This document shows positions 1 to 12,123 of a DNA stretch of 64,000 bases, one piece after another (position 1 is the stretch's first letter; each line of letters begins with the position of its first letter). The position numbers and the translations under genes are program-made. Source of the stretch: Sciurus carolinensis (Eukaryota > Chordata > Mammalia > Rodentia > Sciuridae). The stretch spans positions 558,001 through 622,000 of the forward strand of contig NW_025920107.1 of NCBI RefSeq assembly GCF_902686445.1, written 5' to 3'. The notes beneath the pieces were generated by a model. That model was not told where the DNA came from. It searched no databases and was given only the letters and a program-made list of their open reading frames with translations.

Positions 1-433
1 CAAACTACAGGAACATCCTAGGCATCCATCAATGGATGAAAAGCTAAAGAAAATTTGGTACATACATGAAACAGAATTTAATTCAGACATAAAGAAAAAG
101 TAAAATTATGTCATTTGCAGGAGAAATGGGTAAAACCAGAGACCATCATGTTAAGTGAAAGCAATCAAAATCAAGGGATTAAGGGTCATACATCATATGA
201 GAGGATAAACTAGAGAGGATAAAGGAAAACAAAGTTGGAGATGAATCTCCTAAAAATCCATGGAAAGATCAGTAGAAGGAACCAATGGTGGCTGTTGGGG
301 AGAGAGGAAGCAAGTGCTGAGGAGTGATATTGGTCAAATTATATGTTTATATTGTGTGCATGTACAAATATGTAACAACAAATTTCAGCATTTTGTACAA
401 CTATAATGCACTAATAAAAATGTGGAGAATAAA
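1..433 (+). mobile_element. LINE-1 3' end, truncated by the window edge
   Basis: The sequence runs through the last part of an L1 element and its 3' UTR, ending in an A-rich stretch with AATAAAA-like signals just before 434. The longer mate in the right arm (59,509-60,390, minus strand) reaches back into sequence typical of the end of L1 ORF2 (codons for a 'GTYIPMFIAAQF'-like stretch). Both copies end at the same base, where a B1-ID SINE has landed. This shows that the L1 and the SINE predate the arm duplication. No complete ORF is present. Confidence 0.75.
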
Positions 434-706
434 AGATTAAGTTCAGCTGAACATGTTGGCACATGCTGTAATCCCCGTGTATTAGGAGTCTGAGGCAGGA
501 GGATTGTGAATTCAAAACCAGCCTCAGCAAAAAAGCTGTTCTCAAAAAAAAAAAAATAAGCGATGTTCTCAGCAAATCAGTGAGACCCTGTCTCTAATTA
601 AAATACAAAAATAAATAAATAAATAAATAGGCTGGAGATGTGCTTAGTGGTCGAGTGCACCTAAGTTCAATCCCTGCTACCCTCCCAACAAAAAAAGATT
701 AAGTCC
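434..706 (+). mobile_element. B1-ID (B1-dID) SINE with target-site duplication
   Basis: A 7SL-derived B1 half (GGCACATGCTGTAATCCC, GAGGCAGGAGGAT) is fused to a tRNA-derived ID half (GGCTGGAGATGTGCTTAGTGG, then GTTCAATCCC, a B-box-like motif). The tail is A-rich. The direct repeat agattaagttc (434-444) / agattaagtcc (696-706) flanks it. It inserted exactly at the L1 3' end. The same insertion occurs in the right arm (59,226-59,508), so it is older than the duplication. Confidence 0.85.
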
Positions 707-3700
707 ATAGAGTCCTTGAAAATGACCTAATTCTCCACATCTGTTAGACCATGACTTTGAAAGTCCTAGACAGTTATTTCTGCCTTCATTGGCCTCTCAC
801 TATGAAAAGAAAGTTAACAGTTACATATTGCTACTGGACTGGAGTGAATTAAATATAATCCAGGACTGATTGTACTATTCATTTTTCTTTGTATTTACAA
901 ATAAAACAATTCCACTTTAGTTTGGCACTGTTTTTTTCTAATGGATAAGTCAACTCTAAAAGTTCTTGTTTTTTTCTATATTATATATACATATTTGTCA
1001 GTAGTCATACATTAACCAAAATGCTAGTACAGACAAATCATTTTTTACTGGATCTACAATACATATTAAGAACCACATCAACTGAGGCACATTTCTTTAG
1101 TTAATAGAACTGGTATAGCCATGTTGTGGATTCCAGTTACAAGGGTGTCAGAGCAAGGTTCACTTCTGATTGAATAAAAGTACTTGCATTTGATTAGGCT
1201 AAACAGGATGGGACAGAAGCTTAGAGCACTGCTCACTTTTGATTGGATAAATGCACAGTGGTCTTATTGAATTAAGCATCTACCAGAGTCTCATGCACTG
1301 GAGATTGCTGACTGAAAATGATCCTCTCATTTTATTCCTGCTTCTACTACATGGAGGCTTCTCATTTGTGTTGGTAAATCTCTAGGATAAAATTTCTCAC
1401 ATGCAAATATTTATGCAAAATTGTGGAAATGGAAATTTGTTTATCTTATGGAGACATCTGAAACCTGGACTGTAGATGATGACCATTCTGGCCTCATTGA
1501 CCATTTGAATGCTGCAGCGAGGACCAAGTGCATTTGCTACTCAGGAACCAGGTCCAACTTTTTCTCCCAATGGTACCACCCTCTAGAGTATGAGGAAGAG
1601 AAAGACAGTCCTGGTGTTCAGTTCCATCTTACACGTTCTCTCTTTACTTTTCCTGAAAGAACTGGAGACTGAAGTTCCAGAAATCTTGAGACTGTAACTG
1701 GAGCAAAATCAGTGCAGAACATGAGAACTTTTCAAATGTTTGGTGATAATGGGTTGGTGCCTTCTGGGAAACTGAGGAAGAGAAAAGACCCTCCCCCTTC
1801 AAATTCATATTTTTGTATTCAAGTAAGAAATATCTCAGACATGTTACTCAGACTAACAAGCATGAGATTACTGAACGAACAGGAAAAGGAAAAGGGGACA
1901 CTCTCAAGGGAGAGAGTGAGTCCTCCCAAAGAGGAGAGTGCCTCCTCTGCACCCTATTTTAATTAGTGTCCCGGAGACATTTCCAGATAGTCCCACCCAG
2001 GTTCCCCTCTTAACTTTTGACTGACTGCTGGATGATTTCAGACTGTCAAGTCCCCAATGCCATAACAATTCTAAGTCACTTTGACCCATGCTGACCAGTT
2101 CTCTTTGAATTATTTACTATAAATTCTTAGAGCTTTTATAATTAGGAGGAATAGTCTTTATCTCCCTGAGTTTCAAGATCTGGTCTGTGGAAAGGGTCAC
2201 AAAAGATTCCCTCTTTAGGGTACCTTGGGTTCTTCCTATAAATATTATTTCAGGCCTTTTTTTTTTTTTCTCCTGCTAATAGCATGTATTTTGCTGACAA
2301 ATGGGACATAGACTGTCCACTGAGACCAGGCAGAGATGTGGGTAATTTGCTTCTTGGAACAGAAAGCATGTGGAGGTCTGCACAGTGAACCCACTTTATA
2401 GAATTATACCCTTAATGCCATGTTCACATCACACACATCCTTCTGTCCCCTATCATTTAGAAAGATGCAACCAGTTGAAGTCATATTATGGTTGAGTATG
2501 GGCTGTCTTTACATGAACCCCATGTTTACAGGCCAACATCAGTTTCACCAGAGAACTTGATAGTAATGCAGATTCTCAAGCCAAACTCCAAATCTACAGT
2601 TTCAGATTCAGCGTGTCTGGGAATTCTAATTTTGACAATCCCTGCAGGTGCACACTTGGGGATGACCACTTATGTCCTGTTTTGGTCTCTACTCAAAGAA
2701 TACAATCTTTATCAAACTTTGAAAAAAAGCCTTTTCATTATGGCCTCACTGACTGACATTCCAGGCAGAAAAGTATCTAGGATTGGCCAGTTACAATCCA
2801 GGTAGAAAGACCCTGAGATCTGAGGGATTGGAAATCCAGTTCCCTTTAGCCCAGGAATTCAGGGAATTCTGTGGCAGTGTCCACTTTGAGAAACTCAACC
2901 ATACCCAAACCTAATAGTCAAAACCCTGTAAACATTTTAATATTCAATTCTTTTCTGGGAGTGGAAGCAATAAACAATATGTTGTTTAAGATGCTCTGAA
3001 AGCCGAGTCTCTGCACTTTGATCATGATTGGTAAAACGTTTGGGACCATGTTTTTTCTTCTATGGAAGATCTTGGGTCCTGGAGAGCAGATCCCCACCTT
3101 TGTTCCCTGCAACCACTAGATGGCGGAGATACACTTTTCGACCAGCACAGAGGGGCTCTTTGCAGCCAGTCTCCTGACTTCTCTAGGTCACATCAGAAAC
3201 GCTAAAGTGTCAGTGTGCTGAGGCCAATTTTACTGTGGTGTCAAGGAAGTGATATGTAGCCACGGCATTGGATAGAGGGAGCAATGGCCATGGTACTGTA
3301 GAAGAAAAAATTTTTTATAATTGTACAAGTCCTCATTCTCTTGCAGAGCAAGATGACCATTTTTTCACACTCCGGAGTCCTGGGGGCTGTCAGACGTGTG
3401 GTCACTGGCCTTAATACCCTTAAGACAAGGTCTCCTAACATAGCAACAGTATATTTTCTGCTCATAGAAAGTCTAATCTGATTGTAAAGATACCCAGAAA
3501 AGAAAAAGACCTTTCTATTTTTGTACTTGGAATTGTTCACTGGGAAGGTAAGTGAGGAAGCAGGAGGAGAGCTAGTATTTAAAACCTGGATTTAAGTCAG
3601 GCTCTATTTATGACTATAGAGAGTTTTTGTCTGCTTCTGAGCCTGAGTCTTCTGTGACCCAAGTTTGCATTCATGACAGAAGAGTGTGTGCACCAGGAAT

Positions 3701-4364
3701 AATTTTTGCACAGTTTGTTTCTCAAGTGTAGAAGCCTTCCTCCCATTGCACTTCTGGCAGCCCAACCTGTTCTCCAACATTAAGATAATGATTGCCTAAA
3801 ACAGAAAATGGAAAGAAAGGAACTGGGTGCACCCCTCATTACGCAGGGGCAGGCCATGGATGTAATTGCTCTGGCCCTTTCAAGAAACTTTGCAAGTTTG
3901 GCATTTTTGCAAGTTTAACTTGGGTTTGTTTTAATCTGCTATGGTAAGACTCAGAAACAGGTTTGATAGGCAAAGACCTCTACAGTTGCCTAAAATAGTT
4001 GTGCAGGGCCATGTGGGAGTCACCAAGATTGGTCAGGAGACAGAAGGCATGGAAGGTAGGGGAAACATAGGAATGAGACATTATTGTATTTATGCAGAAA
4101 GAAAAGTTGAAGAAGCATAAGAAGTTTTAGGATTAGATTGTTTCAGTAATTTCAGTAGGCTCTAGGGGCAAGGGCCTTTCCTGATTCTCTTTTACCTGGA
4201 CCTGGTGTGATTAGGGCAGACAGATAGTGACCTAGGAGTGTAGGAGTCCAAAAGGGAGGGTATTGGTGGTGTGAGAACTTTATTTGTTAGTTTGGGTAAA
4301 GTGAACATACTGGAGAGATAGCTGACTATTCTAGGAATTGCTATCCCCCAGACAGCATGGTGTG

Positions 4365-4555
4365 GGTACTGTAGTACATGCCAGAAATCCAAGTGACTCA
4401 AGGGATTAAAGCAGGTGGATTGCAAATTTAAAGACAGTCTGGGCAATTTAATGAGGTCCTGTCTTGAAATGTAATTTGAAATGGGCTAGAGATCTGCTTC
4501 AGTTGTAGATAAGTTGGAGAATGCTCCTGGGTTCAATTCCAATACTCACCCCCCC
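4365..4555 (+). mobile_element. Decayed B1-ID SINE (left arm)
   Basis: A degenerate B1 half (GTACTGTAGTACATGCCAGAAATCC) is followed by an ID half (GGGCTAGAGATCTGCTTCAG ... GGTTCAATTCC) and an AC-rich tail. The mate lies at about 55,378-55,570 in the right arm, so the insertion is older than the duplication. Confidence 0.65.
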
Positions 4556-4570
4556 ACACACACACACAAC
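4553..4570. repeat. Short (CA)n tract, left-arm allele
   Basis: A run of C followed by about seven CA units closes the SINE tail. The right-arm counterpart (55,333-55,377) is a much longer TG tract. Confidence 0.8.
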
Positions 4571-6423
4571 ACAGGAGAGCATGTCCTTAAGTTTCAGCAA
4601 AACCCCAATGTCAAAGAAACAGACTACAAACAGTAAGTCATGGTTAACATAACCAAAATCCATTCCAAGAAATGAAGAAAAGTATAATCCTGCAGATGTT
4701 CCTAGCAAGTCTGCTCTCTGGTCCATACAGGCCAGAACCTGTGTTTATCATCATCTAGATTATGCACTTCATGGACACTAAGCAGACTTCTGAGTGACCG
4801 CACAGCAGAACTTCTTGTTTTAATGGAGAATCAGGTAAGACAAAAATTTTGGCCAGCAGAGAAGACAGTGCAGATGCCCCTCAACAGAATGTCATTTGAT
4901 CCTCAAACACTAATGAGCAGATATCTGCCTGGAGCAGGCTCAGCAAGCCTGGAACAAGAGAAGACTTCTCAGATAGAGAAAAGAGGGCAGTGGGCTATCT
5001 TTGCATGACAATTGTGTCTCACTGGAGCTTATATGCTGATAGCAACATGGAAGGGGAAGTGAAGCACTGCACAGACCACTCTGGAATTCATGGTCTGAAG
5101 TCAACAGGGTTTCCTTGCAGTTCACTTAAGACCTTCCCAGACCACCAGTTCCAGCATGGGGCAGTGGATTTTAATGTTCTGCATGTTAGTTTTTGTGTGT
5201 TTGTTTGTGTGTACATGCATGCCCTGTGCATGCAGCTCAATTTCTTAATGACTCATTGTGCATGCTTGTGATATACAAGGAGGAAATACTACTTTCTCAA
5301 TTGGGAATTACTACCTAGGAGGATTATTGCCTGACATTCAAGGAGAGGCATCTGGTTCAACATCAACAATTGGGCTCTGACTGGAAAATTTTGGGAAGGA
5401 TGAAATACTTTCTGACAGAGAGTCTGTAGCACAAGAATCAGGCCCAAATTAGTGATTCCCCTGACTCCAAGTTTGAAGTTTCTCATGAGAATAGGCTGTG
5501 TGTCTCCCTCTCTCCCCCTTTTGTTTCTTTTCTCCCTTCCTTACCTACTAGGAGATAATCTCTGTGTTTGAAGCACTGGGGACAAAATATGAACCAGAAA
5601 AAGTCAAGTGCCTTCCTGTATAGCATTTATGATCGAGACCAGGATTCTTAAACCTCAGCAGGATTTAGGTGCTTCTTTGTGATGAAGGACTTCCCTGTGC
5701 ATGATGATGTGTTTAGTAGTAATCCTGGTCTTACCTACTTGATACTGGAACCTGAAAATTTGGACAATCAAAATATCTTTAACCAGGTCCAATGTCCCCT
5801 GGGTTTGACCATTGCCCTGGCTGATAACTGCTGACCAGTGTGGCAAAAAACTAAGTCCACATCTGCAGTAGTTTTCACAGATATGTCTGTGCCTACATGG
5901 AGTCTTCTCTGGGGTCTGCTACTACTCACAAAGTTCAAGGTAATGGGAATTACAGTGGGAGTTAGTATGTGCCTGTTGTGAGAAAAGAATTGATAAGAGG
6001 CTATCAAATGAAATCACACTCAAGAGAGGTTCTATCTTAATATCATTGTGGTGATAATGATATTAAGATGTGGTGATTATCAAGGAGACATTTTTGCAAC
6101 ATCAAAAATGAGTAAAAGTTTGTTGGAGGTATTTGTGAATACCTAGGTATTCACAATAGGTATTTGTGAATAAATCAATTAAATGGCCTTCCCCATTATT
6201 CCCTTTCAGTCATTCCTTCTGACATAAATGAAGGGTAGGTGAGTGGTAGCAGACCTGCATCCTGAAGTTTTTCTACTTTTCAAGTACTTTTATTTATTTT
6301 TGGTTGTTTTATAACATAAGCTTTTTAACTTTATAAGCTTTATAACTAATTTTTTCTTTTTATTATGCACTTTTTCTCCAATTGCACTTACTTTTTTGGT
6401 TTTTTCCTACATTTTCACGTGAT

Positions 6424-6518
6424 TCTTTTTTTTTTTTTTTGGGTGCTGGGGATCGAACCCAGGGTCTTGTTCTTATAAGGCAAGCACTCTACTGACTCAG
6501 CTGTCTCCCCAACCCCCA
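6424..6518 (-). mobile_element. ID SINE present only in the left arm
   Basis: In reverse orientation the element starts GGGGTTGGGGAGACAGCTGA, contains the B-box-like GGGTTCGATCCCC and ends in a long poly-A (seen as poly-T on the plus strand). The right arm (about 51,376-51,396) has the uninterrupted site: a short A run between the same flanks. The word attcttt occurs on both sides and may be the target duplication. The insertion therefore most simply postdates the duplication. Confidence 0.8.
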
Positions 6519-7252
6519 TTCTTTCATATTTGATGTAAGTTTTAAAGAATCATTGTTTTACTGCATTATAGATTCTGAAAGGTCATCAGTTTAACAAATT
6601 CTGCATTTTTAGAATGCTATCTTATGGAAATTATTGAAGTGTCATTTGTGCATTACTATGTGGTCAATTTTTATAAGTGTTCTATGTGTGCATGAAGAGA
6701 TTGTCTCCATTATTTGAGTATAAATTTTGGCATCATGGTCAGTAGAAATTGAGGACGTCCATACATTTTTTTTACTTTGAGTGGTGTGGTAACCTGCTAC
6801 TAACATGTAAGTATTACTTCCTACATTTCATGTAACTTCTGCTTTTGGAAGGTTGCTGCTGAATTATTTGGCACACAGATACCCAAATATTATTTCTTTA
6901 TTGGGAATTATAAATTTTATATTTATGCCACCTTATCTCACATTTAATCTATTTTTTTACATACAATAGCAGAGCAGTTATAATACAGGTTACTTACAGT
7001 AGTATACTGTTCATGAAATAAGTATTTATACAAAGTCTTATTGAACTTTTTAAACAGGTAAAATTTTACTGGGTACAGTTAAAAATGATTGCATTAAGAA
7101 TTTAGCAAGGCCTAGAAGAACATCTCTTCCTTAAATGAAAATGTGAAAGTATCTGATTTTGTTCCTAACCTTTAAATATTTAGGCTAATTTCTCATTCAC
7201 TTGTCTAAGGGTTGTCTTTCTATCAGGTAAGTGGAGTTTCTCATGAAGACTC

Positions 7253-7673
7253 CATGGGTACCCCTCCAGTACAGACACATGTGTCAGAAACTCCTTTCTC
7301 CACCACATCAGCACATCCAGTATGCCCATCAGCACCATTGTGATTCTCACTAGGGGGAACACACCTGGTGAGGTATATATGGATGGCAAGTTACCATTAC
7401 CTGCAGGCACCAACTGTCACCTAATCCATGTGGGACCACAGTGTACCTTCACCAGGAGTCCATGCCAACACTGTCCATTAGTAAGGTCAAACCTAGTCCA
7501 ACTGTATTGACAAGTAGAGTAGGAGGCCAAAAGTCCCCCAAGAACTATCAAACACACAGAGTCACACCTAGTGGGCAACTGTTCTCAAATCAAACCCAGG
7601 CCGCCATAGCCTCCATCTGTCCATCACACATCATAGCCAGAATAGAACCCTATGAATTCACAGAGCTCAACTT
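7253..7673 (+). repeat. Fold-back copy of the neighbouring 8355-8785 segment
   Basis: This stretch is the near-identical reverse complement of 8355-8785 in the same arm. The match runs from CATGGGTACCCCTCCAGTAC to CAGAGCTCAACTTT. The right arm has only one copy (49,487-49,913). At the matching site (near 50,560) it has a short AT-rich join instead. The reverse strand of each copy is open over 75-108 codons in places, but the frames are interrupted differently in each copy and I recognise no product. Confidence 0.85.
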
Positions 7674-7727
7674 TAATTTTGGGTACAGAAATGCTTTCCT
7701 CAAAATAAAAATTCTACCTATGCTACC

Positions 7728-7729
<2 letters not shown>

Positions 7730-7776
<47 letters not shown>

Positions 7777-7783
7777 TGTGTGT
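7730..7783. repeat. (TG)n microsatellite, left-arm allele
   Basis: About 25 TG units with one TA interruption. The right-arm mate (50,476-50,501) is a short, interrupted AC tract. A valine-cysteine open frame across it is an artefact of the dinucleotide. Confidence 0.9.
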
Positions 7784-8142
7784 AATAAGTTGTACTTAAA
7801 TATTTTCAGCAACCATATCAGGTCTGCTTAAATTTTTGCCTCTTGTCAAAAAGTGAGTAGCAATACAGTAAGTTTTGGTCTTTTTATTTTGCTTTGTTTT
7901 TCCTTATTTTCCCATGTGTGTGTGTGCTTGTCATTTTTTTGTCTTTTTAGGTTGGTTATCATGTGTGTAAAATTAAAGAGCAGTAAGCTAAAAGCAGAGT
8001 CAGGTGGAAGGCAGTACAACATGTACTGCAACCCATTTCAAGGTTGAGTGTGGATAAGGATCACCCTCAGATCCAGGTGAATGGAGCCCCAGGCACACAT
8101 GCAAACTTAAATTAGTTGTACTCTTTCATAAAAGATGAACCC

Positions 8143-8352
8143 TGTGGCCAGGTGTGGTGGCACATGCTTGTAATCCCAGAAACTCAGGATCCTGAGGCAG
8201 GAGGATAGTGAGTTAAAGGCCAGCCACAGTAGAAGTGAGGTTCTAAGCAACTCAGTGAGATCCTGTGTGTAAATAAAATGCAAAATAGGACTGGTGATGT
8301 GATTCAGTCACTGAGTGCCCCTGAGTTCAATCCCTGGTACCACCACACACAT
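8143..8352 (+). mobile_element. B1-ID SINE (left arm)
   Basis: A B1 half (GCCAGGTGTGGTGGCACATG, AATCCCAG, CTGAGGCAGGAGGATAGTGAG) joins an ID half (GGACTGGTGATGTGATTCAG ... GTTCAATCCCTGGTACC). The mate is at 49,908-50,117 in the right arm. It sits directly beside the segment copied into the fold-back at 7253-7673. Confidence 0.85.
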
Positions 8353-8354
8353 AA

Positions 8355-8785
8355 AAGTTGAGCTCTGTAAATTCATAGGGCTCTATTCTGGCTATGGTGT
8401 GTGACGGACAGATGGAGGCTATGGCGGCCTGGGTTTGATTTGAGAACAGTTGCCCACTAGGTGTGACTCTGTGTGTTTGATAGTTCTTGGGGGACTTTTG
8501 GCCTCCTACTCTACTTGTCAATACAGTTGTCCTAGGTTTGACCTTACTAATGGACAGTGTTGGCATGGACTCCTGGTGAAGGTGCACTGTGGTCCCACAT
8601 GGATTAGGTGACAGTTGGGGCCTGAAGGTAATGGTAACTTGCCATCCATATATACCTCACCAGGTGTGTTCCCCCTAGTGAGAATCAAAATGGTGCTGAT
8701 GGGCATACTGGATGTGCTGATGTGGTGGAGAAAGGAGTTTCTGACACATGTGTCTGTACTGGAGGGGTACCCATGAACCTGGGCC
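8355..8785 (-). repeat. Source segment of the fold-back duplication
   Basis: This segment is shared with the right arm at the collinear position (49,487-49,913), so it is the ancestral copy. The one at 7253-7673 is the derived copy, inverted and about 0.7 kb away. Function unknown. Confidence 0.8.
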
Positions 8786-9082
8786 TGCATTTTGTCTTTT
8801 TTATGCCCCAGATAAAAGCCAGGTAGAGTGTTATGGGTAGTGGAGGACTAGAAAATGTGAGTGGAATGTGATCAGGGACAAGGGCAGTGTCCCTGGCAGG
8901 AGTCTTTCAGCTCCTTCTGCAAACAAGGAGTATAGAAAGAAGAAAAAATTAGGCATGGTTTAGAATGAATGACATGGGTACTTCTCTGTTGATGGAGCTC
9001 TTCAACACATGCAAAAACTGGTAATGATGCATTCCCCCAAATAAAGTTCATAGAAATTAAAATTAAAACATTTCAAAACTCT

Positions 9083-9245
9083 AGTCAGGTATGGTGGTGT
9101 ATTCTTGTAATACCAATGACTTGGGAGGCTGAGGAGGATCTCAAGTTTGAGGTCAGCCTGAATAAATTAATTAGACCATATAAAAAAAAAAGTCTTGGGG
9201 TATATAGCTCAGGTTCAATCTTCAATACTGAAAATTTTAAAAAAC
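9083..9245 (+). mobile_element. Decayed B1-ID SINE (left arm)
   Basis: B1 motifs (TCAGGTATGGTGGTGTATTC, GACTTGGGAGGCTGAGGAGG) are followed by an eroded ID half (TATATAGCTCAGGTTCAATC). The mate is near 49,030-49,190. Confidence 0.65.
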
Positions 9246-9523
9246 ATAAGAAAGAATTTATAGCATATACATAAGAATGATTTTTCAATGCAAAGTTTCA
9301 TCCACTGGCTTCCAAAATTTAACTCAACTCACTGGTACAAGAGATAGAGCAAAGTAGCCCAGACTCAGGTCCTCACCTTTTCTCATGCTACTGTGAAGGA
9401 CAGCTGGGAAAGCTAGACTCTGACAAAAGTGGAGGTGGGAGCAGGAAGAAGATGCCCTCTTCTCTGTGAAACAGCTTCTGCACGTGTGACATTTCTACTC
9501 TAATCTTTATGAGCATGTTTTAC

Positions 9524-9609
9524 CTGTAGTGTGCCTGAGGTCTGAGGTCATAGTGACTGGATGGAAGTCTCTTGAGCTGTGTGTTGAGAGGGATTGAGGA
9601 GGAAAGCAC
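9524..9609 (-). other. Exon-like block (AG ... ATG ... GT), non-coding status likely
   Basis: On the minus strand a pyrimidine-rich stretch ending TTTTGCAG precedes an 86-bp block that contains an ATG (start context CACTATGACC) and ends CTACAG followed by GTAAAAC. That is the pattern of an internal exon carrying a start codon. The right arm (48,658-48,741) keeps the same acceptor, ATG and donor. It differs by a 2-bp indel before the ATG and a few substitutions. I cannot link it to downstream exons or to a known gene, so it may be chance or the remnant of a dead gene. Confidence 0.25.
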
Positions 9610-12123
9610 CTGCAAAAGGAACCAGGTTATTATAGAAGTCTTGATGTAAACACTCCTTGGTACCTCTCCACTGAGCTGAAGGCAAGTGAAGCACACAGAG
9701 AAAGACCTGGAAGTTGAGGCTGAGATGTAGACAGTAGTGGACAGAAGGCTGGAGGACAAATGACATCTTGAAATCCACTGGTTCTTCCTGTCTACTGCTG
9801 CTCCTTGATCCAAAAGCTAACTGAGCAGTTTCATGCCATCTTGATTGCAGACATAGTCATAGAAACTCCACAGAAAATTGATGGTGATGGCAGAGCCTGG
9901 AAACTAAGAGTTGAGCAAAATATAAAACAGAGTGAAAGGTAAGTATGGATTTTGGAATCTTCCTGAGAAAGAGTAGTGATAGTGAGAGCTGGGACTTCCT
10001 GGAGGGTTTACAAAGCCAGGGATGGTTAACCATATTTAGGAACCTCAGGCATCAGTTGGAAAGAAAACTAGAAAATGCAGAACCACTGCCCTCTGCTGGA
10101 TAAAAAAAGATACTGAAAGGCAAGAAGACTGAAAGAACAGGAGAAACTGTGCACGTGGGGTGTGAGACAGATAGGGGTGGGAAGTTTGCACCTGTCTCTA
10201 TGAAGGTGAGGAGTTATAGCAACAACAAGAAGACAACAGACAAATGCCAGGAATTGAGGGAGATGACATAGGGCAGTCAACTGGGTAGAAGTGCTTTCTC
10301 GTTAGTTTTCCATGGCTTTTTATGGATTCTACTAACTGCTGTTGTTCTCACATTCCTTTATGGATATGAAACACTAGAGTTAGTCATAGACAGCAGGTTC
10401 AGGTCTTTCCAACCTGTCCAGTGTTGCTGTAGCTGCCACCCTGAGCATGTTTCAGTGTCAAGTCCAACTGCCTGTGCAAGCCAGGCATGAGGGGTGGAAA
10501 GTAAGGCTCAGTGCAAGGACTGGAAATAGTGGAGTGGCCCCCTAGTGAGATTTTTAATAGAGAAAAGACAAAAGTATTTTTAAACCAGCCTCAACTATAT
10601 ACCTCTTCTCCTACACATGCACTCTGTGAAGACAGCCATAAATTTGAGATATAAGCACCTGCACTCTGAAGATGGTCATGAATCTGAGAAATAAGCATAG
10701 GTGGTCCTGATGTCCCAAACTCTTGCCTCTTCATCCCTGACTTGCAGTTCAGATTGGTTATAAATGAATACTGACATGGAGGGGGCAACAGTCACTTGTT
10801 AATAACTATCACAAAATATTCTGCCAATATCTCAGTTTGTACAGAGACCACTACAACTTTATACAAAAAGTGCTTCTACAGGGATATCTCCAGCAATTGT
10901 CCGGGCAGTCTCAGATTGAGGCCACTCTCGTTTTTAATTATGGTGGTCAATGTTTAAACTTTTGAAGTAGCTGATCTAATCCTCATCATTTTTGTCTTTA
11001 AATTTTTGTCCTTGCCTCAACTCTTTGCCCACAGTTTACAAGATACATTTTTCCACTACAGTGCTCAGGTACTGTTATTGTTGGTGTGCTAAGAAAGAAC
11101 TGAGCAAGAAACAGAAGTAATAGGCAAAGTATAGAATTATTGAAGGTGAATGTGAAAGCAGCATTCTGTATGGTAGACCGGAGTAAGCCTAGCAAAAGAA
11201 GATCAATATCCCCATGTCTACAAATCAATCTTATATACTGGGTTCTGAGTCATTCACTTACCTATACAGACATGATTGAAGACCTTACCCTATTTGCTCC
11301 CATTGATTATCTTGTAATACATGATCAGAATAGTGTGTGATATTCCCGCATTGGTTACTTTAGAAAACCAAATTAGAATACTGTCCACTTCATTCTCATT
11401 GGTCATTTTAGAAGGACAATACTGAGTTTGGAGCTGCCATGGTGATAAGTCCTCAGTGGTGGGAATTTTCATGGCAATGGCACTTAAAGTAAACAAAGAT
11501 GTGATATTATGTCTCCCTGTCTTGTCATTCAGTGGTATTTTTCTCATAACAAGCCTCCAACATCTTGGATGTACTTGAACTCTACCTCACACCTGCAAGT
11601 TAGGAAACAAAAGAAAGTGATTCCAATTATTACATTATTCATTTAAAAATTGAACATTTCTTATAATCTGAGCTCCCCCAAGCTACCAGCAGGCAAGTTT
11701 CCTCCACCCCTCACATTTCTTCTATTTTATAAAGAAGGCCACAAGGGACAGGAAAACAACCATGGAGGCCTCCAGGCCACCCTCCAATTCTTGGTCATCC
11801 AGAGATGTGCTGGATTTTACCCCAATGCTTCTGGTACTTGACAAAAGCACTCTCCACACCTCTGTTGCCCTGGGCCAAGCAAACTTGCCTAGGCCCAGCC
11901 CTGGCAATCTAAAAACTACCCACCACTTCCTGGGAGGCCAGGGTGCACAGGCTCAGGTACAGTTTTCTCGTGTCTCTGAAGGGGTGGTGTCATCAGGGCG
12001 CGATACTGGCGCCAGTGTGGAGCCTGGCGGGTAGTGATATCTTCTTCTGTAGCTGACATGGGTGGCAGTGTGATTGTCTGCAGGTGCTCTGCACCCACCT
12101 TGGACAGAGCACAGGATCCCTGA

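Larger units (their letters stand above)
1..12123. repeat. Left arm of a large inverted duplication
   Basis: This segment is the reverse complement of the right arm at 46,124-59,948. Collinear anchors include the L1 3' end (1-433 against 59,509-59,948), a B1-ID SINE with its target duplication (434-706 against 59,226-59,508), a 99-codon open stretch (3241-3540 against 56,390-56,689), an AG-ATG-GT block (9524-9609 against 48,658-48,741) and the inner edge near 12,123 / 46,124. Identity by eye is about 87 percent near the inner edge and up to about 98 percent further out. Outside the listed SINEs I recognise no gene. The short open frames differ between the arms and look non-coding. The outer boundary is cut by the window edge. 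Confidence 0.95.

Noticed and set aside
6424..6445. Long poly-T runs (also 15,629, 22,568, 42,307 as poly-A, 62,820) as terminators
   Set aside because: Each is the tail of a SINE or retrocopy, or an isolated homopolymer in a mammalian genome. None is linked to a Pol III gene end.
7441..7785. 114-codon frame ending in alternating Cys-Val
   Set aside because: The end is the translation of a TG microsatellite, and the rest lies in the fold-back segment without a recognisable product.
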